Assembly (NCBI GenBank): GCA_016795205.1
Contig: JAEUHZ010000059.1
Coordinates: 1 to 44,634, forward strand
Length of the DNA: 44,634 nt
Direction of reading: 5' to 3'
DNA from: Planctomycetota bacterium
GTDB lineage: Bacteria; Planctomycetota; UBA1135; GCA-002686595
Under the pieces are notes generated by a model, which was not told the origin of the DNA, did no database searches, and was given only the letters and a program-made list of their open reading frames with translations. Below, piece after piece: positions 1 to 6,337 of the stretch (position 1 is the stretch's first letter; every line of letters begins with the position of its first letter). The position numbers and the translations under genes are program-made.

Positions 1-196
1 ATCGTCCTGGTGGCTTCAGACAGCGACGAGGCTGCGAACCACTCCCCCGCCGAAACCGCGCGTGGCTGACCTGGCGGCCCGTCCGCCCGCTCGTGGGGAA
101 CTCGCCAGGCTCCATCCTTGATAGCCCTCGGGGGTCGGGCCCGACGGCCTTGCTTGTCTCACGTCTCCCCGATCGCGCACGTCTTCGCGAGGGCAG

Positions 197-1474
197 TCAG
201 CCCAGATCGCTCGCCATCGACAGCAGGGCTGCCAGGTCGAGCGGCTCCCGGATCCGCTTGGGTTCAGACGGGACCCGTACCGGCCACGTCCTGACCTTGT
301 CCACTTCCATCCCGAGCAGGCTCCCCAGCGGCGTCTCCACCCACAGCCTCTCCGCCACGAGCTCCGCCGAGTCCGTCGGCTCCAGGGGCGGCGACAGGTC
401 CGCGGGTATCGACGAGCCCGGGACGCCCGCCTTCGCCACCAGATAGAACACCTTGTCCTTGAGGGCTTGCCGGTACTCCGGGCGCGTCAGAAGTTGCCCC
501 TTCTGCGCGTGGATCCAGCCGATCGCTGGGTTGGTCCCCGGCGGGGCGAACGGGATGCGTCGCGCAGGAGGACATTGGACGGGGCCGGAGGAAGGGAGCG
601 CGGCTGCCGACGCGCTCGATCCCCCCGCAAGTGCGGCACTGGCCTCCGTGCCCGCTTCCCCCTCTTGCCGCGACCTCCCTGCGGCGTACCTCTCCAAGTA
701 CGGGTACATCCGGTGCAGGATTCCCGGGTCCACCCCGGGTTGGCGCACCAGGAAGGCGACGAACGCTCGGATCAGCGCGTCGGGGTCCTTCAGGTCCCTG
801 CGGATTCGGCTCGCTACGGCGTCGAAGGCGGCCTTCGCGCGCTCGTACTGCGCGTCGTCGGTGTTTGCTGGCCCCACCCTGAACTCACCCGCGAGCACTT
901 CGAGCGCACGGGCGAGACGCTGCTGGCGCCGCGTTCGCGATGGCTCAGGCACCGGGGAGGGGCGGTTCGCGCCAGGCACCTCCTTCGTTCCGGAGTCGCC
1001 CCACGGCCGGGTGACGGTTGCCTGGGCATCAGGCGCCGGTCGCGGGGGGGCCATCTCTGGCCGGGCCCCCTCAACGTCACCTGCGTGATCCCCGAGAGCC
1101 TCGGCGACGGCGCGGCTGCCGCTTTCGTCGCCGCGAGCCAGGCTGTCGATCGCCTCGGCGAGACGCTGCGTCGCGATCTCACGGGCTGTGGCCGAGTCCC
1201 CGCGCAGGCGCTCCGTTCGAGAGGGTTCGTCCGTCGGCAAGGGAGTTCTCGCCTCGGCGTCCCGCATGACTGCGGCGCACAGCACCGTGCCCGTCTCCCC
1301 AAGGAGCGCGAGCACGGGGCCCAGCAGGCCTTGGCGTTCGAGCCTGGCCAGCAGGCTCGGATGCCTGGCCCGCAGTATCTCCCGCGCCAGTCGTTCGTAT
1401 TCGCCCACGAGGATGCCTCCGGCTGCGACGACCGAGGCGGAGACGCCCCCTTCGGCGGCCTGAGCCGCGGCCAA
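197..1474 (-). CDS. Hypothetical protein of the integrated element
   Basis: I do not recognise this 425-residue protein. It has an alpha-helical N-terminal part (about residues 1-90), a Pro/Ala/Gly/Ser-rich linker (about 135-185), a charged helical segment (about 185-270), a second low-complexity linker, and a more conserved-looking C-terminal part (from about 305) with short motifs such as GWIHAQKG. No signal peptide or membrane segment is seen. The two linkers suggest a multidomain, perhaps DNA- or replication-associated, protein. The frame opens with TTG; a GTG about 23 codons later is an alternative start. It is transcribed away from the XRE regulator at 1538, the layout of a regulator and its divergent target. 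Opposite-strand frames here are Arg-rich and look like shadows. The 196 bases beyond its stop hold nothing I recognise. Confidence 0.55.
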   Translation of the reverse strand: MAAAQAAEGGVSASVVAAGGILVGEYERLAREILRARHPSLLARLERQGLLGPVLALLGETGTVLCAAVMRDAEARTPLPTDEPSRTERLRGDSATAREIATQRLAEAIDSLARGDESGSRAVAEALGDHAGDVEGARPEMAPPRPAPDAQATVTRPWGDSGTKEVPGANRPSPVPEPSRTRRQQRLARALEVLAGEFRVGPANTDDAQYERAKAAFDAVASRIRRDLKDPDALIRAFVAFLVRQPGVDPGILHRMYPYLERYAAGRSRQEGEAGTEASAALAGGSSASAAALPSSGPVQCPPARRIPFAPPGTNPAIGWIHAQKGQLLTRPEYRQALKDKVFYLVAKAGVPGSSIPADLSPPLEPTDSAELVAERLWVETPLGSLLGMEVDKVRTWPVRVPSEPKRIREPLDLAALLSMASDLG

Positions 1475-1537
1475 CTATAACGTTTTTGCATATGCCAGAT
1501 CGGCATCTAGCGTCCGGACCTTCGAGACGAGGTCCGC
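1475..1537. promoter_or_regulatory. Divergent promoter region with an inverted repeat
   Basis: This AT-richer gap separates two divergent element genes. It contains TATAAC at 1475-1480, a T-run, an 8-base palindrome GCATATGC at 1488-1495, and an inverted repeat ATGCC-N5-GGCAT at 1492-1506. These are the kind of sites an XRE dimer would bind. Which hexamers act as -10 elements is not clear. Confidence 0.35.
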
Positions 1538-1768
1538 TTGGTTTCCCCGCACGACAGACGCTACCAGGCGCTCCTGAAGCGCCTTCGCCAGGCGCGAGCG
1601 GATGCAGGTCTCAGCCAGGTGGACGTCGCCAAGGTCCTGGGACTCGTCCAGCCGCTGATCTCGCGCATCGAGTCGGGCGAGCGGAAGCTCGACCCCATCG
1701 AGTTCGGGGAACTCTGCAAGCTCTACAAGCGGGGCGTGCGCTACTTCCTCCCGGACATCCCGGTGTAG
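1538..1768 (+). CDS. XRE-family transcriptional regulator
   Basis: A 76-residue protein made almost entirely of one Cro/C1-type helix-turn-helix. The motif runs from about residue 10 to 65, with the typical order LRQARADAGLSQ, VAKVLG, QPLISRIESGER and a final helix ending FGELCKLY. It should bind DNA as a dimer and repress promoters of the element, most probably the divergent gene to its left and the recombinase to its right. The start is TTG, preceded by a purine-rich GACGAGG about six bases upstream; I see no ATG or GTG that would keep the first helix. Single-domain XRE proteins of this size are typical of phages and islands. Confidence 0.8.
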   Translation: MVSPHDRRYQALLKRLRQARADAGLSQVDVAKVLGLVQPLISRIESGERKLDPIEFGELCKLYKRGVRYFLPDIPV

Positions 1769-1865
1769 GCCCCCCGGCGGGGGCGCTGCCGGGCAGCTTT
1801 CGACCCCGCCCTGGCCACCGGCCACCGTCGGTTCCAACTACTGCTCGCACGCCTCGTCCGTCATC

Positions 1866-1892
1866 AATTCTACAGAATTACGGACATATACT
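1866..1892 (+). promoter_or_regulatory. Candidate promoter and operator of the serine recombinase
   Basis: An AT-rich perfect inverted repeat AATTCT-AC-AGAATT (1866-1879) sits just before TATACT (1887-1892), a good -10 match, so it would lie in the spacer of the promoter reading into the gene at 1932. The -35 is weak. Further down, CAACCCGTTAG (1897-1907) and CAACCGTTAG (1912-1921) form a near direct repeat. A regulator from this element is the obvious candidate to bind here. Confidence 0.4.
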
Positions 1893-1931
1893 GCCACAAC
1901 CCGTTAGGCTGCAACCGTTAGCGATGGAGAC

Positions 1932-2645
1932 ATGCACCCCATGACGACGGCACGAACCTCCGCAGTCAGCTACCTGCGGGTCAGCGGGAAGGGCCAGATC
2001 GAGGGCGACGGGATTCGTCGCCAACGCGACACCGTCGCGGAGTACGCGCGCCGGAACGGGCTGCGCGTCGAGGAGGAGTTCCGCGACGAAGGCGTCAGCG
2101 GAACGCGCGACCTCGACGACCGGGCGGGCCTGGCGCGCCTGCTCGACCGACTGGAATCGAATGGGACGCGCATCGTGCTCGTCGAGCGTGCCGACCGGCT
2201 GGCCCGCGACCTCCTGGTAGGCGAGGTGATCCTCGCGCGTTTCCGCGAGATCGGCGCACGCGTGATCGCAGCGGAGTCCGGAACCGAGCTCACCGTCGAT
2301 GGGGACGACCCGACGAGGAAGCTCATCCGGCAGGTCCTGGGCGCCGTCGCCGAGTACGACAAGGCTGTGACGGTCCTGAAGCTCCGGGCTGCGCGCGATC
2401 GGATGCGCCGGGAGTCGGGAAGGTGCGAGGGGCGGAAGCCCTACGGAACTCGCCCGGGAGAGGCCGCTGGCCTAGATCTCCTCTACGCGTTGGCTCGAAA
2501 GCCGCGCGGGAAGAAGCGCAGCAGCCCAGCGGCGATCGCTCAGGAGCTGAACCGACGTGGCGTCGTTTCCAGGTCCGGGCGTCCGTGGAGCCGTGGCGTC
2601 GTCTGGGCGATCCTGCGAAGGGGTAGCCCCGCCAGCCGCGAGTGA
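1932..2645 (+). CDS. Small serine recombinase (resolvase family)
   Basis: A 237-residue site-specific recombinase. The N-terminal resolvase domain (about residues 10-150) starts with YLRVSGKGQ, where Ser18 is the expected nucleophile that forms the phosphoserine link to DNA, and contains the conserved VERADRLARD segment and a GAVAEYDKA helix. A short C-terminal region (about 165-235) resembles the start of the 'recombinase' DNA-binding domain, with PAAIAQELNRRGVVSRSG and WSRGVVWAIL. It is longer than Tn3-type resolvases and shorter than large serine integrases. ATG codons at 1932 and 1941 are both possible starts. As a tyrosine integrase is also present, this enzyme probably resolves or inverts DNA within the element or is a remnant of an older insertion. 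Confidence 0.85.
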   Translation: MHPMTTARTSAVSYLRVSGKGQIEGDGIRRQRDTVAEYARRNGLRVEEEFRDEGVSGTRDLDDRAGLARLLDRLESNGTRIVLVERADRLARDLLVGEVILARFREIGARVIAAESGTELTVDGDDPTRKLIRQVLGAVAEYDKAVTVLKLRAARDRMRRESGRCEGRKPYGTRPGEAAGLDLLYALARKPRGKKRSSPAAIAQELNRRGVVSRSGRPWSRGVVWAILRRGSPASRE

Positions 2646-2774
2646 ACCCGGCGGGAGAACGGCACAGGCCCCCCCGCGTCGAAGTTCCGGCAGCGCCGAT
2701 ACTAAGGTCAGCGACCGGCAATCAGATCGCGCGGGCCGGGGTCATGCGATAGCGTCGCGCGCGTCGCCAAACCG

Positions 2775-2796
2775 ACAGCTGAAATGGGGCAGCTGT
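2775..2796 (+). promoter_or_regulatory. Inverted repeat upstream of the 336-residue gene
   Basis: ACAGCTG and CAGCTGT are perfect 7-base arms separated by eight bases, ending 20 bases before the ATG at 2817. It may be an operator, or a 5'-leader hairpin near the ribosome binding site. Each arm also contains the palindrome CAGCTG. Confidence 0.35.
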
Positions 2797-2816
2797 AGAT
2801 CACGAGCGAGGCCGAG

Positions 2817-3827
2817 ATGACGAAGCTCCTGACTGCGTTCCTGGCAGCTGGATGGGACCCCATGCAACCCTCCGCCGACTGCGTCGCGAAAACAGAGCCC
2901 AGACTCACGCCGAACACCCTCTCCGAAGAGGATCGCCGCGGCGTGCACTGGGTCTTGCTCAGGCTTGACCTGTGCCGCAGGTTCTACCCCCACATCAGCC
3001 CGAAGAACCCCGACGAGGACAGCCGGGCCCTCGTGTACGCCGCGACGCTCCACATGATGAGGGTCGCGGGCCTTCCCCTGGACAAGTCGAGCTTTCATGC
3101 AGCGCTCAAGGCGGTCGATACCTGGGAGCGAGTCGTCCTGACCCCGGCCTACGAGCGCATGGAGGCGGCACGGAAACTCGCGAACACCACCGAGGAGGTC
3201 CTGCAAGCTCGGGTGTCGCTTGAACCAGCCTGGACGCTCGAACTCACCCGGAACGAGCGAGGCTGGATCGACCTCGACGGCAACATCAGCGCTCTCCAGA
3301 GTGCCCTTCGGCAGGTGGAGAAGCGCGGCGTGCTGCCGACGCATGCTGGTGACGTTTCCGTTCCTGACGCTTCGGAGGAAACGCTCGCCTGGATCATGGA
3401 ACACACCAGCAGCCGCAAGAAGCTGAGCTGGGTTACCACGTCGAAGCAGATCCGCCTGGGCAACACCGAGCTGCGAGACGCTCTCGAGGCCCTAGTTGGT
3501 GCAGTCGAGCCGGTGAGGGAAGCGCGGAGCGAGGAGGCAGATGAGCCCTCGCTCGCAGCCGAGCTCGTCTCCGAATCCCCGCCCCCTTCATGGTTGGCGG
3601 AAGCTAAGGACCTCGGCGAAGTGGTGAAGGTGTGGGCTGCGGCCAGGGCTGCGCGGGACACAGGCGATCCTCATGCGACCGCGGTGCTCGCAAAATTCCA
3701 GGAGCTGATCACTGGGGACCTGTCGGTCACCGCCCTGGCCGCCGAACTTGGGCTGGACCCTGAGTCGCTTCGACGAGCCCAGATGAGGCTCTGGGAGGAC
3801 CTCCTCTCGAGGCAAGCCATGGACTGA
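2817..3827 (+). CDS. Hypothetical protein with C-terminal HTH-like segment
   Basis: I do not recognise this 336-residue protein. It is soluble and mostly helical, with no signal peptide or membrane segment. The first 110 residues contain EEDRRGVHWVLLRLDLCRRF and a His-Met-rich stretch (AATLHMMRVAG); the middle (about 140-230) is charged; residues about 228-255 are an acidic linker; the end (about 295-332) reads like a helix-turn-helix (LSVTALAAELGLDPESLRRAQ), similar in outline to sigma region 4 or a DnaA-like recognition helix. Position between the recombinase and the small HTH genes suggests a regulatory or DNA-maintenance role, but that is only context. GC content is clearly lower than in the chromosomal genes. 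Confidence 0.6.
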   Translation: MTKLLTAFLAAGWDPMQPSADCVAKTEPRLTPNTLSEEDRRGVHWVLLRLDLCRRFYPHISPKNPDEDSRALVYAATLHMMRVAGLPLDKSSFHAALKAVDTWERVVLTPAYERMEAARKLANTTEEVLQARVSLEPAWTLELTRNERGWIDLDGNISALQSALRQVEKRGVLPTHAGDVSVPDASEETLAWIMEHTSSRKKLSWVTTSKQIRLGNTELRDALEALVGAVEPVREARSEEADEPSLAAELVSESPPPSWLAEAKDLGEVVKVWAAARAARDTGDPHATAVLAKFQELITGDLSVTALAAELGLDPESLRRAQMRLWEDLLSRQAMD

Positions 3828-3905
3828 CAGGGGATTACGAGCACTCGAGTGGATTCCGGTACGACTTGTTGAGGCACTGCCCCGGCTCGCACCCCCGGGG
3901 TGTGC

Positions 3906-4208
3906 ATGGACACCCAATCGCTTCAGGACGGCATTCTGCGGGCCGTCCGTCGGGCTGAGGTCCCGAGCCTGCTGTTCGCAGACGACATCCAGCTGCACCT
4001 TGGCGTCACGCACGCCGAGGCGGTCGCGTCGATCCAGGCTGGGTACTTCGGACCGTGGTTCACGGTTGCCGGGAAGCCCGCCGTTCTCCGGGAGACGCTT
4101 CGTGAGCACGTGAGGGCGCGCAGCGCTCAGGCGCGCGCCGAGGACCGCGAGCTGCTGACCAGGCGCTTCGCTCGAGTTCGGAGGGAGGCCCGCGATGACG
4201 AGCCCTGA
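3906..4208 (+). CDS. Small protein with excisionase-like fold (uncertain)
   Basis: About 100 residues, with a predicted winged-helix or excisionase-like core: LLFADDIQLHLGVTHAEAV looks like a helix-turn-helix and GYFGPWFTVAGKPAVLRETL like the following beta-wing. The tail is basic and helical. It overlaps the start of the next gene by 14 bases, so the two are probably cotranslated. ATG at 3906 was chosen; GTG at 3900 in the same frame is possible. It may be a directionality factor for the integrase, but the family assignment is weak. Confidence 0.5.
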   Translation: MDTQSLQDGILRAVRRAEVPSLLFADDIQLHLGVTHAEAVASIQAGYFGPWFTVAGKPAVLRETLREHVRARSAQARAEDRELLTRRFARVRREARDDEP

Positions 4209-4506
4209 AAGGGCGGCGGGGCCCGGCAAGGCCCCGCACGTCACGATGTCGCCGGACTCGCACCCGATCGACACGCGGAGCCTACCGCACGCGACGCTCG
4301 CCGTCGACGCTCGCGGGCTGGCGCTCATGCTCGGATGCTCCGAGCGTCATGTCCGGGCGCTCAGTGCTGCGGGCCGCCTGCCGCGCGCGCTGCGTCTTGG
4401 GCGCCGTCGAGTGTGGGCGGTCGCAACCGTCGAGGCGTGGCTCGCGGTCGGTGCGCCGTCGCGCGCGACCTGGGAGGCGTCGTTCGGACGCGGGAGTGCG
4501 CCGTGA
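4195..4506 (+). CDS. Helix-turn-helix protein (MerR/excisionase type)
   Basis: A 103-residue protein whose middle (about residues 36-84) matches the short HTH found in excisionases and phage regulators: GLALMLGCSERHVRALSAAG followed by LPRALRLGRRRVWAV, where the last part forms the wing. Such proteins bend DNA next to att sites or regulate the integrase. Its stop codon overlaps the GTG start of the next gene by four bases (GTGA), so it is part of the replication-like operon from 3906 to 5998. Two adjacent HTH proteins of this kind in one element are unusual; one may be the recombination directionality factor and the other a regulator. Confidence 0.7.
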   Translation: MTSPERAAGPGKAPHVTMSPDSHPIDTRSLPHATLAVDARGLALMLGCSERHVRALSAAGRLPRALRLGRRRVWAVATVEAWLAVGAPSRATWEASFGRGSAP

Positions 4507-5456
4507 ACGTCCAGCGCCGATCCGGTCGCAGCGAAAAGCGATCGCCCGCCTTCCAGTTCTACCCCTCCGACTACCTCTCCGGGCGGAAGACCCGGCGCCT
4601 CACCCTTGAGCAGCGCGGCGCGTGGCTGGAGCTCATCTGCTCCGAGTGGCTCGACGGCCCGCTCGAGAACGACCACGCCGAGCTCGCGCGGATCATCGGC
4701 GTCTCGCTCAAAGACTTCCTGCGCATCTGGCAGGGCCTCGATCGGTGCTTCGAGCTCCAGGGCGGGAAACTCGTGAACCCCCGACTGGAGCGCGAACGGA
4801 GCTATCAGGAGGAGAACCGCGAGCGCTGGCGGGAGCTTGGACGAAGAGGTAACGAGGCGCGCCACGGGAAGAAGGAGGCGCGCCCCGCAGGGGAGCCCGA
4901 CGGGACGCCCACGGGGTCCCGTACGGGAGCGCCACGGGACGCGCACGGGACTCCCGTCAGCGCTCCCGTGGGCTCGCTCCCCTCTCCCCTCTCCCCACTC
5001 CCCAATCAGGAAGACCCTACGGGTCTTCACCCCCCTACCCCCCGTCCGCAGGACTCGGAGCCCTCGAACCCCAAGCCGCCCCGCTCGCGAAGCTCGCGGG
5101 TCCCCGCCGCTGACGCGGCCTCGGTTCTGATCCCTGAGCCGCTCTGTCGCGACGCGGAGTTCGAGCGGGAGTGGAGCGCGTGGCTCGCAGAGCGTAGGGC
5201 CCGCGGAAGGCCGGTGACGCCCGAGGCCGCACGGCGCCAGCTCGCGAAGTGCGCGAGCCTCGGGTCGGAGCGCGCGCGCCAGGCCATCGCCGCCTCGATC
5301 GAGAACGGGTGGACCGGGCTGTTCGAGCCGAATCCCACCCGTGTTGTGCGCCCGAGCGCCCACCAGGGGCCCGGCGGCGGCTCCATGCGCGCGTTGCTCG
5401 ACGGCGAGCGCGACCGGGGCCCGACGATCAAGGTCGAAGGAAGGAGGGTCGGATGA
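4503..5456 (+). CDS. DUF1376 (YdaU-like) phage replication-type protein
   Basis: A 317-residue protein. The N-terminal domain (about residues 13-100) is DUF1376: FQFYPSDYLSGRKTRRLTLEQRGAWLELI-type sequence is the hallmark of this family, found in phage replication modules where it takes the place of an origin-binding or DnaD-like protein. After it come a charged helix and a long Pro/Gly/Ser-rich linker (about 120-215), then a helical C-terminal part (about 220-290) with EREWSAWLAERRARGRPVT and GWTGLFEPN, a tail often seen on phage replication proteins. The GTG start at 4503 gives a four-base overlap with the upstream gene; earlier codons in the frame are shadow. The stop overlaps the next gene by ATGA, supporting a replication operon. 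Confidence 0.75.
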   Translation: MNVQRRSGRSEKRSPAFQFYPSDYLSGRKTRRLTLEQRGAWLELICSEWLDGPLENDHAELARIIGVSLKDFLRIWQGLDRCFELQGGKLVNPRLERERSYQEENRERWRELGRRGNEARHGKKEARPAGEPDGTPTGSRTGAPRDAHGTPVSAPVGSLPSPLSPLPNQEDPTGLHPPTPRPQDSEPSNPKPPRSRSSRVPAADAASVLIPEPLCRDAEFEREWSAWLAERRARGRPVTPEAARRQLAKCASLGSERARQAIAASIENGWTGLFEPNPTRVVRPSAHQGPGGGSMRALLDGERDRGPTIKVEGRRVG

Positions 5457-5998
5457 CGTTCGCTACCGCGCTCCAATTGCTGTTCCACGCGAACCCCACA
5501 TTCGACCTTACGCCCGCGCAGGCTCAGGCATGGGAAGGCCTGCTCTCGGACGTGCCGCCGGACGCGCTGTACGTAGCGGCAATCGACTTGGCGAGAACGC
5601 ACAAGTTCAAGCTGACGATCGCCGACTGGCGCGAGCGCGCTCTTGCGCTGACGGGCGAGGGCAAGGCGTTCGCGACCGTGTTTGCCGAGGGCTGGGCTGA
5701 GGTGATGCGCAACCGCCGCATCGTGGCGATCCAGCGGTACGAATCGCGGCCCGAGAAGCGCGTCCAGGTCACGTGGTCGAACGACGCCGTGCGGCTCGCG
5801 GCGGAGGCGATCAACTTCCGCGGCGACTGGGAGGGCGAGTCGCTCGGAACGCTGCGCGCGCAGTTCAGGGACGCCCTGCGCGGGTTGCAGGACAAAGGCG
5901 CCGCGATCGACGGAGCGAAGTCCGCGCTCGAGTTCGCGCCGCAAGTTAAGGCGTTGCTGGAGCGGCCAATGCTGCGCCGGGTGGAGGATCACCGATGA
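5453..5998 (+). CDS. Probable phage-type helicase loader (G39P-like)
   Basis: A 181-residue soluble protein starting at an ATG that overlaps the DUF1376 stop (ATGA). The first 65 residues follow the pattern of phage helicase-loader proteins of the G39P type: a short helix, an Asn-Pro, a Trp-containing helix (AWEGLLSDVPPDALYVAAIDLA), and then KFKLTIADWRERAL in the place of the usual 'F-PT-AdI' motif. These proteins bind the replicative helicase and load it at the phage origin. The family match is by pattern only and similarity is modest. Its place directly after a DUF1376 protein, where phages commonly put the loader, is the main support. The C-terminal half is helical without known motifs. 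Confidence 0.5.
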   Translation: MTFATALQLLFHANPTFDLTPAQAQAWEGLLSDVPPDALYVAAIDLARTHKFKLTIADWRERALALTGEGKAFATVFAEGWAEVMRNRRIVAIQRYESRPEKRVQVTWSNDAVRLAAEAINFRGDWEGESLGTLRAQFRDALRGLQDKGAAIDGAKSALEFAPQVKALLERPMLRRVEDHR

Positions 5999-6072
5999 CG
6001 TCGATCGTCCTGACCCGGTACGCAGGCGCCGACGCGTCCGGGCTCCCCCACATCCAGGCGCGATGGGATTGA
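5995..6072 (+). CDS. Possible 25-residue small protein
   Basis: A short frame, starting with an ATG that overlaps the preceding stop codon (ATGA) as the other genes in this operon do, and ending just before the next promoter. It encodes MTSIVLTRYAGADASGL and eight more residues. It has no recognisable motif. The coupling is the only support, so it may be chance. Confidence 0.2.
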   Translation: MTSIVLTRYAGADASGLPHIQARWD

Positions 6073-6097
6073 CGTTGCAACAATCCAGCCAGAGAAT
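6069..6097 (+). promoter_or_regulatory. Sigma70-type promoter of the XRE-integrase pair
   Basis: TTGACG (6069-6074) and GAGAAT (6092-6097) are separated by 17 bases, a good housekeeping promoter in this GC-rich setting. Transcription would begin about six bases before the ATG at 6110. The perfect palindrome GTTGCAAC (6074-6081) overlaps the -35 and is a natural operator for the encoded XRE protein. Confidence 0.5.
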
Positions 6098-6109
6098 GAA
6101 CTCCCCAAC

Positions 6110-6337
6110 ATGAGCCACAAGTCCAACACGACGTTGAGCGGCGAGCTCCGCGCACACGTCCGCGGAAGCGGGCTCTCGATGCTCGCGGTCGCGCGTGGAG
6201 CTCAGATCGATCCCGCGGCGCTCTCGCGGTTCCTTTCCGGCAAGCGAGGCCTCCGGCTCGACGCCGTGGATCGACTGGCGGTGTTCCTCCGCCTGCGCCT
6301 TGTCGCACCGCAGATGAGGAAGGGGTCGAAGCGATGA
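6110..6337 (+). CDS. XRE-like regulator upstream of the integrase
   Basis: A 75-residue single-domain helix-turn-helix protein. The segment from about residue 10 to 60 reads LRAHVRGSGLSMLAVARGAQ, DPAALSRFLSGKRGL, LDAVDRLAVFLRL, which is the Cro/C1 pattern with the turn at G28-A29. Its stop codon overlaps the integrase start by four bases (ATGA), so the two are translated together and this protein probably controls integrase expression by binding its own promoter. The C-terminus is basic (RKGSKR). Planctomycete integrases are often preceded by such a small XRE protein. Confidence 0.75.
   Translation: MSHKSNTTLSGELRAHVRGSGLSMLAVARGAQIDPAALSRFLSGKRGLRLDAVDRLAVFLRLRLVAPQMRKGSKR

Noticed and set aside
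453..1480. Long plus-strand frames opposite the gene at 197-1474
   Set aside because: Their translations are Arg-rich without motifs, while the minus frame has structured domains and the right position opposite the XRE regulator.
3906..4506. The two small overlapping genes as a toxin-antitoxin pair
   Set aside because: Both look like HTH or excisionase-type proteins, neither shows a toxin fold, and they are embedded in the replication-like operon.
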